From contig JAFVGA010000006.1 of NCBI GenBank assembly GCA_017475235.1, positions 124,001 to 188,000 on the forward strand: DNA of 64,000 nt. Reading direction: 5' to 3'. Numbering within the stretch: position 1 is the stretch's first letter; each line of letters opens with the position of its first letter. Origin of the DNA: Eubacterium sp. (GTDB lineage Bacteria > Bacillota > Clostridia > Lachnospirales > Lachnospiraceae). Below the pieces are notes generated by a model, which saw nothing but the letters and a program-made list of their open reading frames with translations, was not told where the DNA came from and did no database searches. Below are positions 31,742 to 40,353 of the stretch, piece after piece. The translations under genes and the position numbers were made by a program.

Positions 31742-32914
31742 TTATTTCTCCTTATAATAATTATATGCTTCGAGCGTATGCTCTTCTATTTCTTCATCTG
31801 TCGATTTCAAGTATTCCATCATGTTTTCAAGAATACATCTAACCAACAAATCTAAATCCTTCGTTGAAATCTCCCTCAAATAATCTAATCTAGGAAGATC
31901 TTTTCTGCCAGGCTCAATATAGTCCGCGGCGAAGATAATTTTCTCCAAGTCACTCATTTCGGCCTTGCCTGTAGTATGCCATCTTATTGCTGATAATACT
32001 TCTTCATCTGTTATGTGATATCGCTCTTTAGCTATGATTTCTCCTACAACAGAATGCAACAAAAATGGCTTTTTTTGCTCAATTTGTGTGATTTTTATGT
32101 TCTTGTCGGCGCAGAATGCTAAAAGCTCTGTATCGTCGAAATATTTCGCACAATCGTGCAATATTCCAGCCAAGTATGCCTTGTTTGGGTTAACATCAAA
32201 GGCTTCAGCCATCTTTTTTGCAGTGTCTGCCACGCCAATTGTATGTTCATATCTATGTTGATTTAAGCGTTTAAGTAAGTCACCTTTTATCTTTGCAACA
32301 GACCAAGCTTCATTGACATTTTCTTTGTATAAATTGTGTTCCTGAATATACTTATAAACATTTTCAGGAACTGATTGCTCTAATGCTTGTTCGCCAGTTC
32401 TTATGTCAGTAGATGACTCATACATTTCATCCATCACGATACATGGAATCATTATTCCAAATTTATCTTCAAGATCAACAACTAGTTTTTCAAAATCTAT
32501 ATTGCCTTCTCTCTCGCCACGCTTAACAACTAACAACTGAGCTTTATCAACTATCACATCTGGCTTGTACCAACTAGCAAATGTTTCTAGTGAATCAGAA
32601 CCGATAATAAAATAGAATTTAACATCAGGATATTTTTCTTTTAACTCAGTTAATGTATCTGCAGAATAAACTGGATCTTCTCTATGAAGTTCAAAGTCAC
32701 AAAACTCTAAACCATCAATACCATCGATGGCCAGCCTAATCATATTCTCTCTGTCTTTTGCAGGAGTGATTTTAGTTTTGTCTTTGTGTGGTGGACATGG
32801 CGTTGGCATAATCCAAACTTTGTCTAATCCAAACTGCTTGTAAGCATTCTCAGCAATTTCAATATGTGCATTGTGAATCGGATCAAACGTTCCACCTAAA
32901 ATACCAATCTTCAT
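31742..32914 (-). CDS. nadD: Fusion of nicotinate-nucleotide adenylyltransferase (NadD) and YqeK HD hydrolase
   Basis: A 390-residue two-domain protein. Residues 1-200 are NadD, which joins nicotinate mononucleotide with ATP to make deamido-NAD: GGTFDPIHNAH (6-16) is the HxxH nucleotidyl-transfer loop and SSTDIRTG near 176 is the second ATP motif. From about residue 212 comes a YqeK HD-domain (HTIGVADTA and GILHDCAKYF give the metal histidines and Asp), a class shown to cleave Ap4A symmetrically. In most Bacilli these are adjacent separate genes; here they are joined in one frame, as in a number of Clostridia. Obg ends 7 bases upstream of its start. Confidence 0.93.
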   Translation of the reverse strand: MKIGILGGTFDPIHNAHIEIAENAYKQFGLDKVWIMPTPCPPHKDKTKITPAKDRENMIRLAIDGIDGLEFCDFELHREDPVYSADTLTELKEKYPDVKFYFIIGSDSLETFASWYKPDVIVDKAQLLVVKRGEREGNIDFEKLVVDLEDKFGIMIPCIVMDEMYESSTDIRTGEQALEQSVPENVYKYIQEHNLYKENVNEAWSVAKIKGDLLKRLNQHRYEHTIGVADTAKKMAEAFDVNPNKAYLAGILHDCAKYFDDTELLAFCADKNIKITQIEQKKPFLLHSVVGEIIAKERYHITDEEVLSAIRWHTTGKAEMSDLEKIIFAADYIEPGRKDLPRLDYLREISTKDLDLLVRCILENMMEYLKSTDEEIEEHTLEAYNYYKEK

Positions 32915-32921
32915 ATATCAC

Positions 32922-34205
32922 CTATTTAAAATATTCAAAGTAGTGTCCGTATATTTTTACTGTATCGCCCTCTTGTAGACCTAGCGCTTCCATCTCTTCA
33001 ATAATTCCATTCTTAACCATAAAGTCCTGGAAGAACAAGAATCCTTTTTCAGTATCAAAGTTTGTGTAACCAAGCATTCTCTCAATTCTAGGTCCTTCAA
33101 CAGAGTAAGTTTCATCGTCAATCTTCTCAACAGTGTATGGAAGATCTTCGTTATCGATGAAGTCATTAATATCAAACTCCGTCTCGTATACCGTCACTTC
33201 GTCTCCTACTTCATCTAACATTGCGCGCACGGCGAAGAGCAAATCTTTGACGCCTTCTCCGGATACGGCTGAAATAGGATAAACCTTTATGTCTGGTTCA
33301 AACTCTTTCTTTAAGTCTTCAATAGTTGTATCATTCTCATCCCAGATTGCATCAATCTTGTTTGCTGCAATAACTTGAGGTTTCTCCAAGAGATCTGGAT
33401 TAAACTTCTCAAGCTCTGTGTTTATTGCTTTAATATCAGCGATAGGATCGCGACCCTCAACAGATGCCGCATCAATGATGTGAATAATTACTTTAGTTCT
33501 CTCGATGTGTTTTAGGAATTGGTGTCCCAAACCAACACCGTCCGATGCTCCCTCAATAAGTCCAGGAATATCAGCTATAACAAAACCTTTACCACCATCC
33601 AAATCCACAACACCAAGGTTTGGATTGATAGTTGTAAAGTGATAATTTGCAATCTTTGGTCTAGCATTACTTACGCGTGATAATAAAGTTGATTTACCAA
33701 CATTTGGAAAACCGACCAAGCCAACGTCAGCAATACTCTTAAGTTCCAATGTGACATTAAGCTCCTGTGACTTCTGTCCAGGCTGAGCGTACTTTGGAAC
33801 TTGCATGGTAGGTGTTGCGTAGTGCTGATTACCTTTTCCACCACGTCCACCTTTTAATACAACAACTCTTTGGTTGTCGCCACTCATATCTGCAACAACT
33901 TTGCCAGTCTCTTCCTCGCGGATAATTGTACCTTCTGGCACTTTAATGATAAGGTCCTCACCGTTCTTTCCAGACATGTTTTGCTTTCCACCTTGTTCGC
34001 CGTTCTCGGCACAGAATTTGTGCTTATGTCTGAATTCGTAGAGTGTGTTTAGACCTTTGTCCACGACAAAAATAACGTCGCCGCCTTTTCCTCCGTCGCC
34101 GCCGTCTGGTCCACCTGCTGGAACATACTTCTCGCGCCTGAAGGAAACATGGCCGTCGCCGCCTTTTCCTGATTGTATAAAAATTTTCGCAAAATCTGCA
34201 AACAT
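32922..34205 (-). CDS. obg: GTPase Obg (CgtA)
   Basis: A 427-residue ribosome-associated GTPase for large-subunit assembly and growth control. The glycine-rich Obg domain (about 1-158) has GGPDGGDGGKGGDV and GGRGGKGNQHY. The G domain has GFPNVGKST (about 166-174), DIPGLIEGAS and NKID. A C-terminal OCT domain (about 350-427) is present, as is usual in Firmicutes. It is separated from rpmA by a hairpin terminator, so its level probably depends on read-through. Confidence 0.96.
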   Translation of the reverse strand: MFADFAKIFIQSGKGGDGHVSFRREKYVPAGGPDGGDGGKGGDVIFVVDKGLNTLYEFRHKHKFCAENGEQGGKQNMSGKNGEDLIIKVPEGTIIREEETGKVVADMSGDNQRVVVLKGGRGGKGNQHYATPTMQVPKYAQPGQKSQELNVTLELKSIADVGLVGFPNVGKSTLLSRVSNARPKIANYHFTTINPNLGVVDLDGGKGFVIADIPGLIEGASDGVGLGHQFLKHIERTKVIIHIIDAASVEGRDPIADIKAINTELEKFNPDLLEKPQVIAANKIDAIWDENDTTIEDLKKEFEPDIKVYPISAVSGEGVKDLLFAVRAMLDEVGDEVTVYETEFDINDFIDNEDLPYTVEKIDDETYSVEGPRIERMLGYTNFDTEKGFLFFQDFMVKNGIIEEMEALGLQEGDTVKIYGHYFEYFK

Positions 34206-34235
34206 AAATTACACTCCAAGTAATATTTTACCACA

Positions 34236-34275
34236 TAAAAAAATGGCTTCAAATCATAAATGACTTGAAGCCTTA
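34236..34275 (-). terminator. Hairpin terminator between rpmA and obg
   Basis: Reading the - strand: GGCTTCAA/TTGAAGCC outer arms with an inner TCAT/ATGA pairing, followed by seven Ts. It would reduce obg expression relative to the ribosomal protein genes. Confidence 0.85.
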
Positions 34276-34285
34276 AACACTTTAA

Positions 34286-34570
34286 TTATTCTGCTACTGG
34301 GTATACAGAGCAAACTTTTCTGTCTCTGCCTTTTCTTTCGAATCTAACTACACCATCAACTGTAGCAAATAATGTATCATCACCACCACGGCCAACATTA
34401 ACGCCTGGGTGAATTCTTGTTCCGCGCTGTCTGTAAAGAATGTTTCCAGCTTTTACAAACTGACCATCAGCTCTTTTAGCGCCAAGTCTTTTTGATTCTG
34501 AATCTCTACCGTTCTTAGTAGATCCAACACCCTTTTTGTGAGCGAAGAATTGAAGGTTCATCTTCAACAT
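34286..34570 (-). CDS. rpmA: Ribosomal protein L27 with cleavable N-terminal extension
   Basis: A 94-residue protein. The first nine residues MLKMNLQFF precede [15 protein letters not shown], the Firmicutes form in which Prp protease removes the extension to expose the L27 N terminus that reaches the peptidyl-transferase centre. GGGAGGT lies before the ATG at 34570. The prp gene ends 2 bases upstream, in the usual order rplU-prp-rpmA. Confidence 0.97.
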   Translation of the reverse strand: MLKMNLQFFAHKKGVGSTKNGRDSESKRLGAKRADGQFVKAGNILYRQRGTRIHPGVNVGRGGDDTLFATVDGVVRFERKGRDRKVCSVYPVAE

Positions 34571-34572
34571 AT

Positions 34573-34896
34573 CTATACCTCCCTAAATTCTAATGAAATA
34601 AACTCTTTGTAATCTTTTGCTAAATTCTCAAGTCCGAAAACTAATGAATCTAACAATACTTGGGATTCTTTAGATGGCTCTTTTTCAAACTTGAATTCAA
34701 TCATTCCATCTTCTTCATTTGAGCTACAAACAAATCTATCATCCATAAATTCTTCTACGGAATTGATAAAGTTTATAGTCAATGCAGAAATCCCTGCGCA
34801 AACGATGTCTTTTCCCGATTCCTCATATCCAGAATGACCAGATACCTTGAATCCAATATATAAATCATTTGCCTTGTAAACTGTAATACTTGTCAT
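34573..34896 (-). CDS. prp: Ribosomal-processing cysteine protease Prp
   Basis: A 107-residue protein of the YsxB/Prp family. [20 protein letters not shown] (about 20-39) carries the catalytic histidine and cysteine. In Staphylococcus aureus, Prp cuts the N-terminal extension of L27, and the L27 encoded next to it here has the matching [10 protein letters not shown] site. AAGGTGG gives the ribosome site. Confidence 0.95.
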   Translation of the reverse strand: MTSITVYKANDLYIGFKVSGHSGYEESGKDIVCAGISALTINFINSVEEFMDDRFVCSSNEEDGMIEFKFEKEPSKESQVLLDSLVFGLENLAKDYKEFISLEFREV

Positions 34897-34907
34897 ATCA
34901 CACCACC

Positions 34908-35216
34908 TTAAGCATTGATCTTATCAATCTTTACTTCTGTGTACTGCTGTCTATGACCGTTTTTCTTGTGATATCCTTTTTTAGGCTTATACTTGTAAAC
35001 AGTTACTTTTTTAGCTTTACCTTCAGCCACTACAGTAGCATCTACGCTAGCGCCATCCACTAATGGATTTCCAACCTTAACGTCTTTACCACCAACTAAA
35101 AGTACTTCGTCAAAAGTGAACTTATCATCAGCCTTTGCATCAAGTTTTTCAACTCTCAACACATCGCCTTCTTCCACTTTATACTGTTTACCACCTGTTG
35201 ATATAATTGCGTACAT
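34908..35216 (-). CDS. rplU: Ribosomal protein L21
   Basis: A 102-residue large-subunit protein. The start is the ATG at 35216 ([18 protein letters not shown]), preceded by AGGAGGTG; longer in-frame starts would lie in the leader. [21 protein letters not shown] is the typical C-terminal rRNA-binding stretch (given in part as [12 protein letters not shown]). It is first in the rplU-prp-rpmA operon with its own promoter and a structured leader. Confidence 0.97.
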   Translation of the reverse strand: MYAIISTGGKQYKVEEGDVLRVEKLDAKADDKFTFDEVLLVGGKDVKVGNPLVDGASVDATVVAEGKAKKVTVYKYKPKKGYHKKNGHRQQYTEVKIDKINA

Positions 35217-35300
35217 TGGGCACCTCCTATTACTCAATACTCGCCAAACTTCGGTGATTGCTAATGCAATACTTTAAACCTCGCTGTGCGGCAACTATAA
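35217..35300 (-). promoter_or_regulatory. Candidate L21 leader RNA upstream of rplU
   Basis: The leader of about 80 bases runs from the promoter to the rplU ATG. It has TTGCC pairing potential with TTGGCGA, an inner TTGC-ATTA-GCAA hairpin, and two copies of AGTATTG. Position and layout fit the L21 leader family of Firmicutes, believed to mediate feedback by L21. A covariance model search was not possible here. Confidence 0.6.
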
Positions 35301-35301
35301 A

Positions 35302-35330
35302 AATATAACATATGCATAAATTAGTGTCAA
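35302..35330 (-). promoter_or_regulatory. rplU promoter
   Basis: Reading the - strand: TTGACA (35330-35325), 17 bases, TATATT (35307-35302). Confidence 0.85.
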
Positions 35331-35355
35331 GTCCGATAAACACTATATTTTTGGC

Positions 35356-35395
35356 ATAAAAAATGGTGTCTTCGACGAAGAAAACACCATTTATT
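35356..35395 (-). terminator. Rho-independent terminator after the response regulator gene
   Basis: ATGGTGT/ACACCAT arms enclose an inner CTTC/GAAG stem formed by the palindrome at 35369-35381; a T tract follows on the - strand. It insulates the rplU promoter from the genes upstream. Confidence 0.85.
35369..35381. repeat. CTTCGNCGAAG palindrome, copy 5
   Basis: TCTTCGACGAAGA, non-coding; it forms the upper stem of the terminator after the response regulator gene. Confidence 0.7.
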
Positions 35396-35404
35396 TTTAT
35401 CATT

Positions 35405-36841
35405 TTATGTAAGATTTTTTCTATATTGTGAAGGTGTAAGTCCAGTAATGTTTTTGAATGTCTTCATAAAGTGTTTTTCGTGCTCATATCCTACTGCTTT
35501 TGATATCTCATGCACCTTCATATCAGTCTCAACTAACAGTTTCTTTGCCTCACCAATTCGAATATTCTTCAAATAGTTAACAAAGTTAGTTCCAACATAT
35601 CTCTTAAATGTATATGAGAATAATGAATAATTCATTGAAATATGGTTAGAAACAACCGCCATATTCAAATCCTTGCTGTAATTAGCCTTAATATAATCAA
35701 CAGCATCATTCATCTTCTTTATAGTCATATGCTCGTCAGCGTCGTTGTTAACCAATTCATCAAAGCGATCAACCCACTGTCTTAGAACATCCATATATTC
35801 ATCCAAATTCTGGAATCTATACATATCTAAAATTTCTTTTACTTCATTTTCTTTGTCGCCAAGCATACTCTTGTAAATGTTCATAGCTGTAGTTATGATG
35901 ATACGAACCTGCTCTTGAAACTCATCAATTGAATACTTGTGATTCTTTACACCTTGCATAAAGATTTCAAGCTGCTTTAAAGCTTCATTCATCTTGTTTG
36001 AGCAAATGAGGTTGGCTGTATGCATCATAAGTTTAGCACCATACTCATACTCAAATACAGGTTGGTTAAACTCTGAAAAGTCTACAACATGCTCTGAGAC
36101 CATAAATGCGGTCTTACGCATTTCCATAGCTTCACAGAACGCTTGCTTCAAATCTAAAACATTAGTAAATGGTGTTGAAATACCAACATACAAATTTTTA
36201 ATTTTTTTAACTACTTCATCTTTGTACTTAACGTCACAGATGATCATATCTAAGAACTCTTCACCCTTGATAAAGTAATATTTATCTTCCTTAGTGTAAT
36301 CTTCAGTATCTTCTCCAGCACTTAGACAGAAAACAATATACTCATCAAAGTTTAAGTATGGTTTAGCATCATCACAAATGTTAATTACCTCGTTTGGAGA
36401 GATGTTATCGTAAAACATCATATAACTAACTCTCTGGAAAACAGACTTTCTAGTCTTATAGAATTTCTGCATTTCATCTGAACAATAATTCAAAAGATTA
36501 GTAATCTTTTTCTTGTTAATTGGTTTGAGCACATACTGCTTAACTCCGTTAGTAAACAAATCAACCGCAAAATTGAAATCCTCATGTTCACTAATTACAC
36601 AAGTCAAAGGAAGCTTTTTATCAGCCTTTAACTTCTTAACCATTGCGATACCATTTAGATCTGGCATTACAACGTCAGTAAACATTACATCAATATCATT
36701 CTCATTAATAATATCGATGGCTTCTTTACCGTTTGAGCATTCAAAGATTTTCTCAACTTCAACCTCAGATGCTTGAATGATTTTCTTGATTTTGTCGATA
36801 TCTTTTTGCTCGTCATCAACAATCAATAATGTTCTAATCAT
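35405..36841 (-). CDS. Orphan response regulator, receiver plus AraC-type DNA-binding domain (YesN-like)
   Basis: A 478-residue regulator. The N-terminal receiver (1-120) has the acidic pair D9/D10, the phosphate acceptor D56 in MFTDVVMPD and the conserved Lys in VLKPI. A middle region of about 240 residues has no clear domain. The C-terminal AraC HTH (about 378-478) includes SLFSYTFKRYVGTNFVNYL and VGYEHEKHFMKTFKNITG. Such YesN-type regulators usually pair with a sensor kinase, often for sugar uptake, but no kinase is nearby. It starts inside the end of the RNase G gene (8-base overlap, AGGTAGG site), so its translation is tied to that gene. Confidence 0.85.
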   Translation of the reverse strand: MIRTLLIVDDEQKDIDKIKKIIQASEVEVEKIFECSNGKEAIDIINENDIDVMFTDVVMPDLNGIAMVKKLKADKKLPLTCVISEHEDFNFAVDLFTNGVKQYVLKPINKKKITNLLNYCSDEMQKFYKTRKSVFQRVSYMMFYDNISPNEVINICDDAKPYLNFDEYIVFCLSAGEDTEDYTKEDKYYFIKGEEFLDMIICDVKYKDEVVKKIKNLYVGISTPFTNVLDLKQAFCEAMEMRKTAFMVSEHVVDFSEFNQPVFEYEYGAKLMMHTANLICSNKMNEALKQLEIFMQGVKNHKYSIDEFQEQVRIIITTAMNIYKSMLGDKENEVKEILDMYRFQNLDEYMDVLRQWVDRFDELVNNDADEHMTIKKMNDAVDYIKANYSKDLNMAVVSNHISMNYSLFSYTFKRYVGTNFVNYLKNIRIGEAKKLLVETDMKVHEISKAVGYEHEKHFMKTFKNITGLTPSQYRKNLT

Positions 36842-37757
36842 TTCCTACCTCACTCAAAATATCAAATAAAGATTTTCTGTTTTTCTTCCTCGTAATTTCA
36901 AGTAAACCCAACTTTGTAAATCCCACAATATTGCAAACAACATTGTCTGCCTTTGCTAATTCGTTCATGTATTCCTCAAGTTCTTCATAGTACTCGTCTT
37001 TCATATTTATGAAATCAACAATAATAATTCCAGATATATTTCTAAGTTTGAGATGTTTCATAATAAAATCGGCCGCTTCAAAATTGATAGCTTTTATGTT
37101 CTCATCTCGATCTTTTTTGGATACATTCTTACCACTATTTACATCAATACTTGTGAGCGCTTCCGTATGCTCAATTACCAAGTATGCGCCAGAGTCCATC
37201 CAAACTTTCTTAGATAAAACATCTTTAATTATTTTTCCGAGTCTATAAGTATTCTCTATCGAAATACCGCTGTTATTATTATATAACAAGTTTTGAATTT
37301 TTGCACCTACTAAATTTTGAGATACCTTTTCTGAATCTGTAATTATTTCAGTTCCAGCCTCGCTCAAAGCTTTACAAGTGTCAATCATATAGTCTGACTT
37401 ATACAAACGCGCCTTCGGCGAAGAAAACTCAAACTTACGCTTCACTTCTTCAACGTCTTCACAATCAATATCGGTAGTAAGCAAATAGTCCTTAGTTTTC
37501 ATCTTATCTGCTTTCACCTGAATAAGAATCTTGTCGCCACATTTAACTTCCTTATCTAGTGATAAAAAGCCTTTCTTGCCATCACCAAACTCAATAAACG
37601 CGCTCGACAAATTCTTTGTGATATCTTTTACAATACCACAATAAATATTTCCAACCTCAGATTCTGAGAAATCATAAATCATTTCAATCTCATCGTCGAT
37701 CAAGTGAAAACCTATCAATATATTATTATAAAAATCTGTGATTATTAGTTTATCCAA
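36834..37757 (-). CDS. Short RNase E/G family ribonuclease
   Basis: A 307-residue protein of the RNase G type. The S1-like domain is near the N terminus (GNIYCGIVKDITKNLSSAFI). The DNase I-like catalytic part has SIDVNSGK (about 207-214) and IIIVDFINMKDE, which carry the two metal-binding aspartates. It stops soon after GLLEITRKK and lacks the zinc-link CPxC region, so it is shorter than E. coli RNase G; this short form is frequent in Clostridia near rplU. The start chosen is TTG at 37757, one base after the upstream stop, with GAGGTG in front; a TTG at 37772 has no such site. Confidence 0.85.
   Translation of the reverse strand: MDKLIITDFYNNILIGFHLIDDEIEMIYDFSESEVGNIYCGIVKDITKNLSSAFIEFGDGKKGFLSLDKEVKCGDKILIQVKADKMKTKDYLLTTDIDCEDVEEVKRKFEFSSPKARLYKSDYMIDTCKALSEAGTEIITDSEKVSQNLVGAKIQNLLYNNNSGISIENTYRLGKIIKDVLSKKVWMDSGAYLVIEHTEALTSIDVNSGKNVSKKDRDENIKAINFEAADFIMKHLKLRNISGIIIVDFINMKDEYYEELEEYMNELAKADNVVCNIVGFTKLGLLEITRKKNRKSLFDILSEVGND
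37413..37423. repeat. CTTCGNCGAAG palindrome, copy 6
   Basis: CTTCGGCGAAG inside the RNase G-type gene; on the coding (-) strand it reads Ser-Pro-Lys, a frame unlike copies 1, 3, 4 and 7. Confidence 0.7.
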
Positions 37758-37758
37758 T

Positions 37759-38412
37759 TTACACCTCGTCAAGTGGAGTTAGTTTGCCGTCTTTTTCATA
37801 GTACATTTCGAGTCTACACATCTTAACAAATTCTGGTTTTTCTATTTCAGCGAATTTACAAAGCGCTTCAACAACTAATCCTGGTTTTAGATTATCTTTG
37901 CTACCATGAGCAAGTTGCATAAATAGCTTTCCATCTCTGTTTTCTAATTTATAAATTAATGGCTTTATATCTACAACCTTTTCGCTCTTTTTGGTCTTCT
38001 TTAAAATCTCAATTGACTCCTGATTCAAGAAATCAACAATAACGTCATTAGATATATCTAATTCAACCGAATAATCAGCACCCGCTAATAATGCCATACT
38101 CTTCTTAGCATCATCTGGAAGCTCAACATATTTTAAAACTTGAATTTCATCTACAGTGTGTTCATTTAATACTCTCACTGCTTCTTCTGGATTTATCTTT
38201 GAGTTTGTTTCAATATCAAAGTATTCACCAACACTCTCAATACCAACACTTAACGGTGATGTGAATGACATTATTTGATGAGGATGGAAACCTTGTGAAT
38301 AAGTGACATCAAGTTTTGCTCGCCTAATTAGCTTTTGGAAATATCTCATCACATCAAGGTGTCCAATGAATTTGACGTTTCCAGTTTTTGAAAATTTTAT
38401 TCTAGCTTTCAT
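37759..38412 (-). CDS. DUF2344 / TIGR03936 family protein
   Basis: A 217-residue protein of the family TIGR03936, whose genes almost always follow a TIGR03960 radical SAM gene, as here. Marks are KFSKTGNVKFIGHLDVMRYFQ (in part FIGHLDVMRYF, about 15-25), RRAKLDVTYSQGFHPHQ and the C-terminal RLEMYYE. Function is unproven; a role in RNA or protein modification together with the radical SAM partner is inferred from context. The ATG at 38412 with AAGGAGGTG overlaps the upstream gene by 11 bases. Confidence 0.88.
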   Translation of the reverse strand: MKARIKFSKTGNVKFIGHLDVMRYFQKLIRRAKLDVTYSQGFHPHQIMSFTSPLSVGIESVGEYFDIETNSKINPEEAVRVLNEHTVDEIQVLKYVELPDDAKKSMALLAGADYSVELDISNDVIVDFLNQESIEILKKTKKSEKVVDIKPLIYKLENRDGKLFMQLAHGSKDNLKPGLVVEALCKFAEIEKPEFVKMCRLEMYYEKDGKLTPLDEV

Positions 38413-40288
38413 CAGAAACACCTCCTTTGTCTTGGAGACAAACACCGCAACCGAAAGATGCTGCACCACAACCAGCGCACTTCTCTCTACAGTTTGGAGT
38501 TACTGCTTCCTCTTTTGCTCTATGCCATTCATCGAGCAAGAACTTCTTTGTAACGCCAACATCGATCATATCCCAAGGGAATACTTCGTCGTCGTCGCGA
38601 GTTCTTGTAATGTAGAAATCCATATCAACGCCAGTTTTTTCTATCGCTTCTTTCCATAATTCTTCATTATGATGTTCAGACCAAGCATCATAAATGCCAC
38701 CATGTTCATAAACGTAAACTAGTAAATCTGATAGTCTTCTATCTCCGCGCGCTAACAATCCTTCAAGCACACTTATGTCTGAAGTATGATATTTGAAACT
38801 AATACTCTTTCTATTCAGAGTTTCTTTCAATTTATCTTTAACCAAACCAGCTCTATGCAAGAACTCTTCCTCGCTAGACATTGGCGCCCACTGGAAAGGT
38901 GTAAAAGGTTTAGGCACAAAGAATGAAGAACTTGCATTAATCTGACATCTTCCCATTCTTTCCTCTTTAGGAATAGTATCATAATATAGCATTGCTATAT
39001 CTTCGCAGAGGTCCATGATGGCTGCAGCATCTTCGTCAGTCTCAAATGGTTGACCAAGCATAAAATATAACTTAACTTTTTTCCAACCACCTTTGAATGC
39101 AGTCTCACATCCTTTTAATATTTCTTCTTTAGTTAAACCTTTATTTATATCATCTCTCATTCTTTGCGAGCCTGCTTCTGGTGCAAAGGTAACAGAGTTC
39201 TTTTTAAGATCTTGAATCTTGCTCATCACATCCAAAGAAAACGCATCAATACGCAAACTAGGAAGCGAAATATTTACATGTCGTTTTGCACACTCTTCCA
39301 TTAAGAAATCTACAAGTTCTTTTAGTTGTGAATAGTCACTACTACTTAGTGACGCAAGCGAAATCTCACCCCGACCAGTTGAATCAAGCATCTCAACTGC
39401 TTGCTTCTTTAGAGTCTCTACATTCTTTTCACGAAGAGGTTTGTAAACAGATCCTGCCTGACAGAATCTACATCCTCTAATACAACCACGTTGTATTTCA
39501 AGCACACATCTATCCTGTGTCACTTGCATATATGAAACTAAAGGTTTTGTAGGATAATCAACTGCATCAAAGTCAGCGACAACTTCCTTCCTAACTTTCT
39601 CTGGAACTCCATCTCTATTAGGTTTAATTTCTTTTATTGTTCCATCGCTATTGTAAGAAACATCATAAAGACTTGGCACATACATACCTGGAATCTGTGA
39701 TGCTTCAAACAAAAACTCTGCTCTATCAAATCCATTTTTCTTGTGTTCTTTATAGAGGTCGAGAAGTTCAGTATATCTAGTCTCGCCCTCGCCAATATAT
39801 AAAATGTCAAAGAAGTCTGCGATTGGCTCCGCATTATAAGTACACGGACCGCCGCCCGTTACTATTGGATCATTTTTAGTTCTATCTTTTGAATATAAAG
39901 GAATCTGTGCTAAATCTAAGATTTGCAAAACGTTTGTATAGCACATCTCATACTGAAGAGTAATTCCTAGAAAGTCAAAATCTTTAATTGGCTCCTGAGT
40001 TTCGAGCGCAAATAGAGGAATGTTGTTTTCTCTCATTTCTTTGTCGAGGTCAAGCCATGGAGAATAGACGCGTTCACAGTAAGTATCTTCTCTCTTATTA
40101 AACATATCATATAAAATTTGAATGCCTAAGTGCGACATTCCAATTTCGTAGACGTCAGGAAAACACATAGCAAATCGAATATCTACATCATTAGGATTCT
40201 TCTTTACCATGTTCACTTCCCCACCAATGTATCTTGATGGCTTATCTAATTTCATTAATAATTCGTCGCTTAAAGCCAATTTACACAT
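38402..40288 (-). CDS. B12-binding-type radical SAM protein, TIGR03960 family
   Basis: A 628-residue protein. The N-terminal part (about 1-240) corresponds to a B12-binding-like Rossmann region (PDVYEIGMSHLGIQILYDM). The radical SAM motif C-x3-C-x2-C occurs as RGCIRGCRFCQ near residue 270. A TIM-barrel core follows. The C terminus is cysteine-rich (CREKCAGCGAASFGCGVC) and could hold a second cluster. The substrate is unknown. It leads the operon with DUF2344, RNase G and the response regulator. No ribosome site is visible before the ATG, which lies close to a possible -10 element, so the mRNA may be nearly leaderless. Confidence 0.9.
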   Translation of the reverse strand: MCKLALSDELLMKLDKPSRYIGGEVNMVKKNPNDVDIRFAMCFPDVYEIGMSHLGIQILYDMFNKREDTYCERVYSPWLDLDKEMRENNIPLFALETQEPIKDFDFLGITLQYEMCYTNVLQILDLAQIPLYSKDRTKNDPIVTGGGPCTYNAEPIADFFDILYIGEGETRYTELLDLYKEHKKNGFDRAEFLFEASQIPGMYVPSLYDVSYNSDGTIKEIKPNRDGVPEKVRKEVVADFDAVDYPTKPLVSYMQVTQDRCVLEIQRGCIRGCRFCQAGSVYKPLREKNVETLKKQAVEMLDSTGRGEISLASLSSSDYSQLKELVDFLMEECAKRHVNISLPSLRIDAFSLDVMSKIQDLKKNSVTFAPEAGSQRMRDDINKGLTKEEILKGCETAFKGGWKKVKLYFMLGQPFETDEDAAAIMDLCEDIAMLYYDTIPKEERMGRCQINASSSFFVPKPFTPFQWAPMSSEEEFLHRAGLVKDKLKETLNRKSISFKYHTSDISVLEGLLARGDRRLSDLLVYVYEHGGIYDAWSEHHNEELWKEAIEKTGVDMDFYITRTRDDDEVFPWDMIDVGVTKKFLLDEWHRAKEEAVTPNCREKCAGCGAASFGCGVCLQDKGGVSDES

Positions 40289-40297
40289 AAGAAGATT

Positions 40298-40327
40298 TTA
40301 ACATAAAAAGGATAATTATGATATAAT
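40298..40327 (+). promoter_or_regulatory. Promoter of the PHP gene
   Basis: TTAACA, 18 bases, TATAAT. It overlaps the upstream region of the divergent radical SAM gene, whose ATG is at 40288. Confidence 0.7.
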
Positions 40328-40353
40328 ACTGTTTGGGTAAAAAGGGGATTAAA

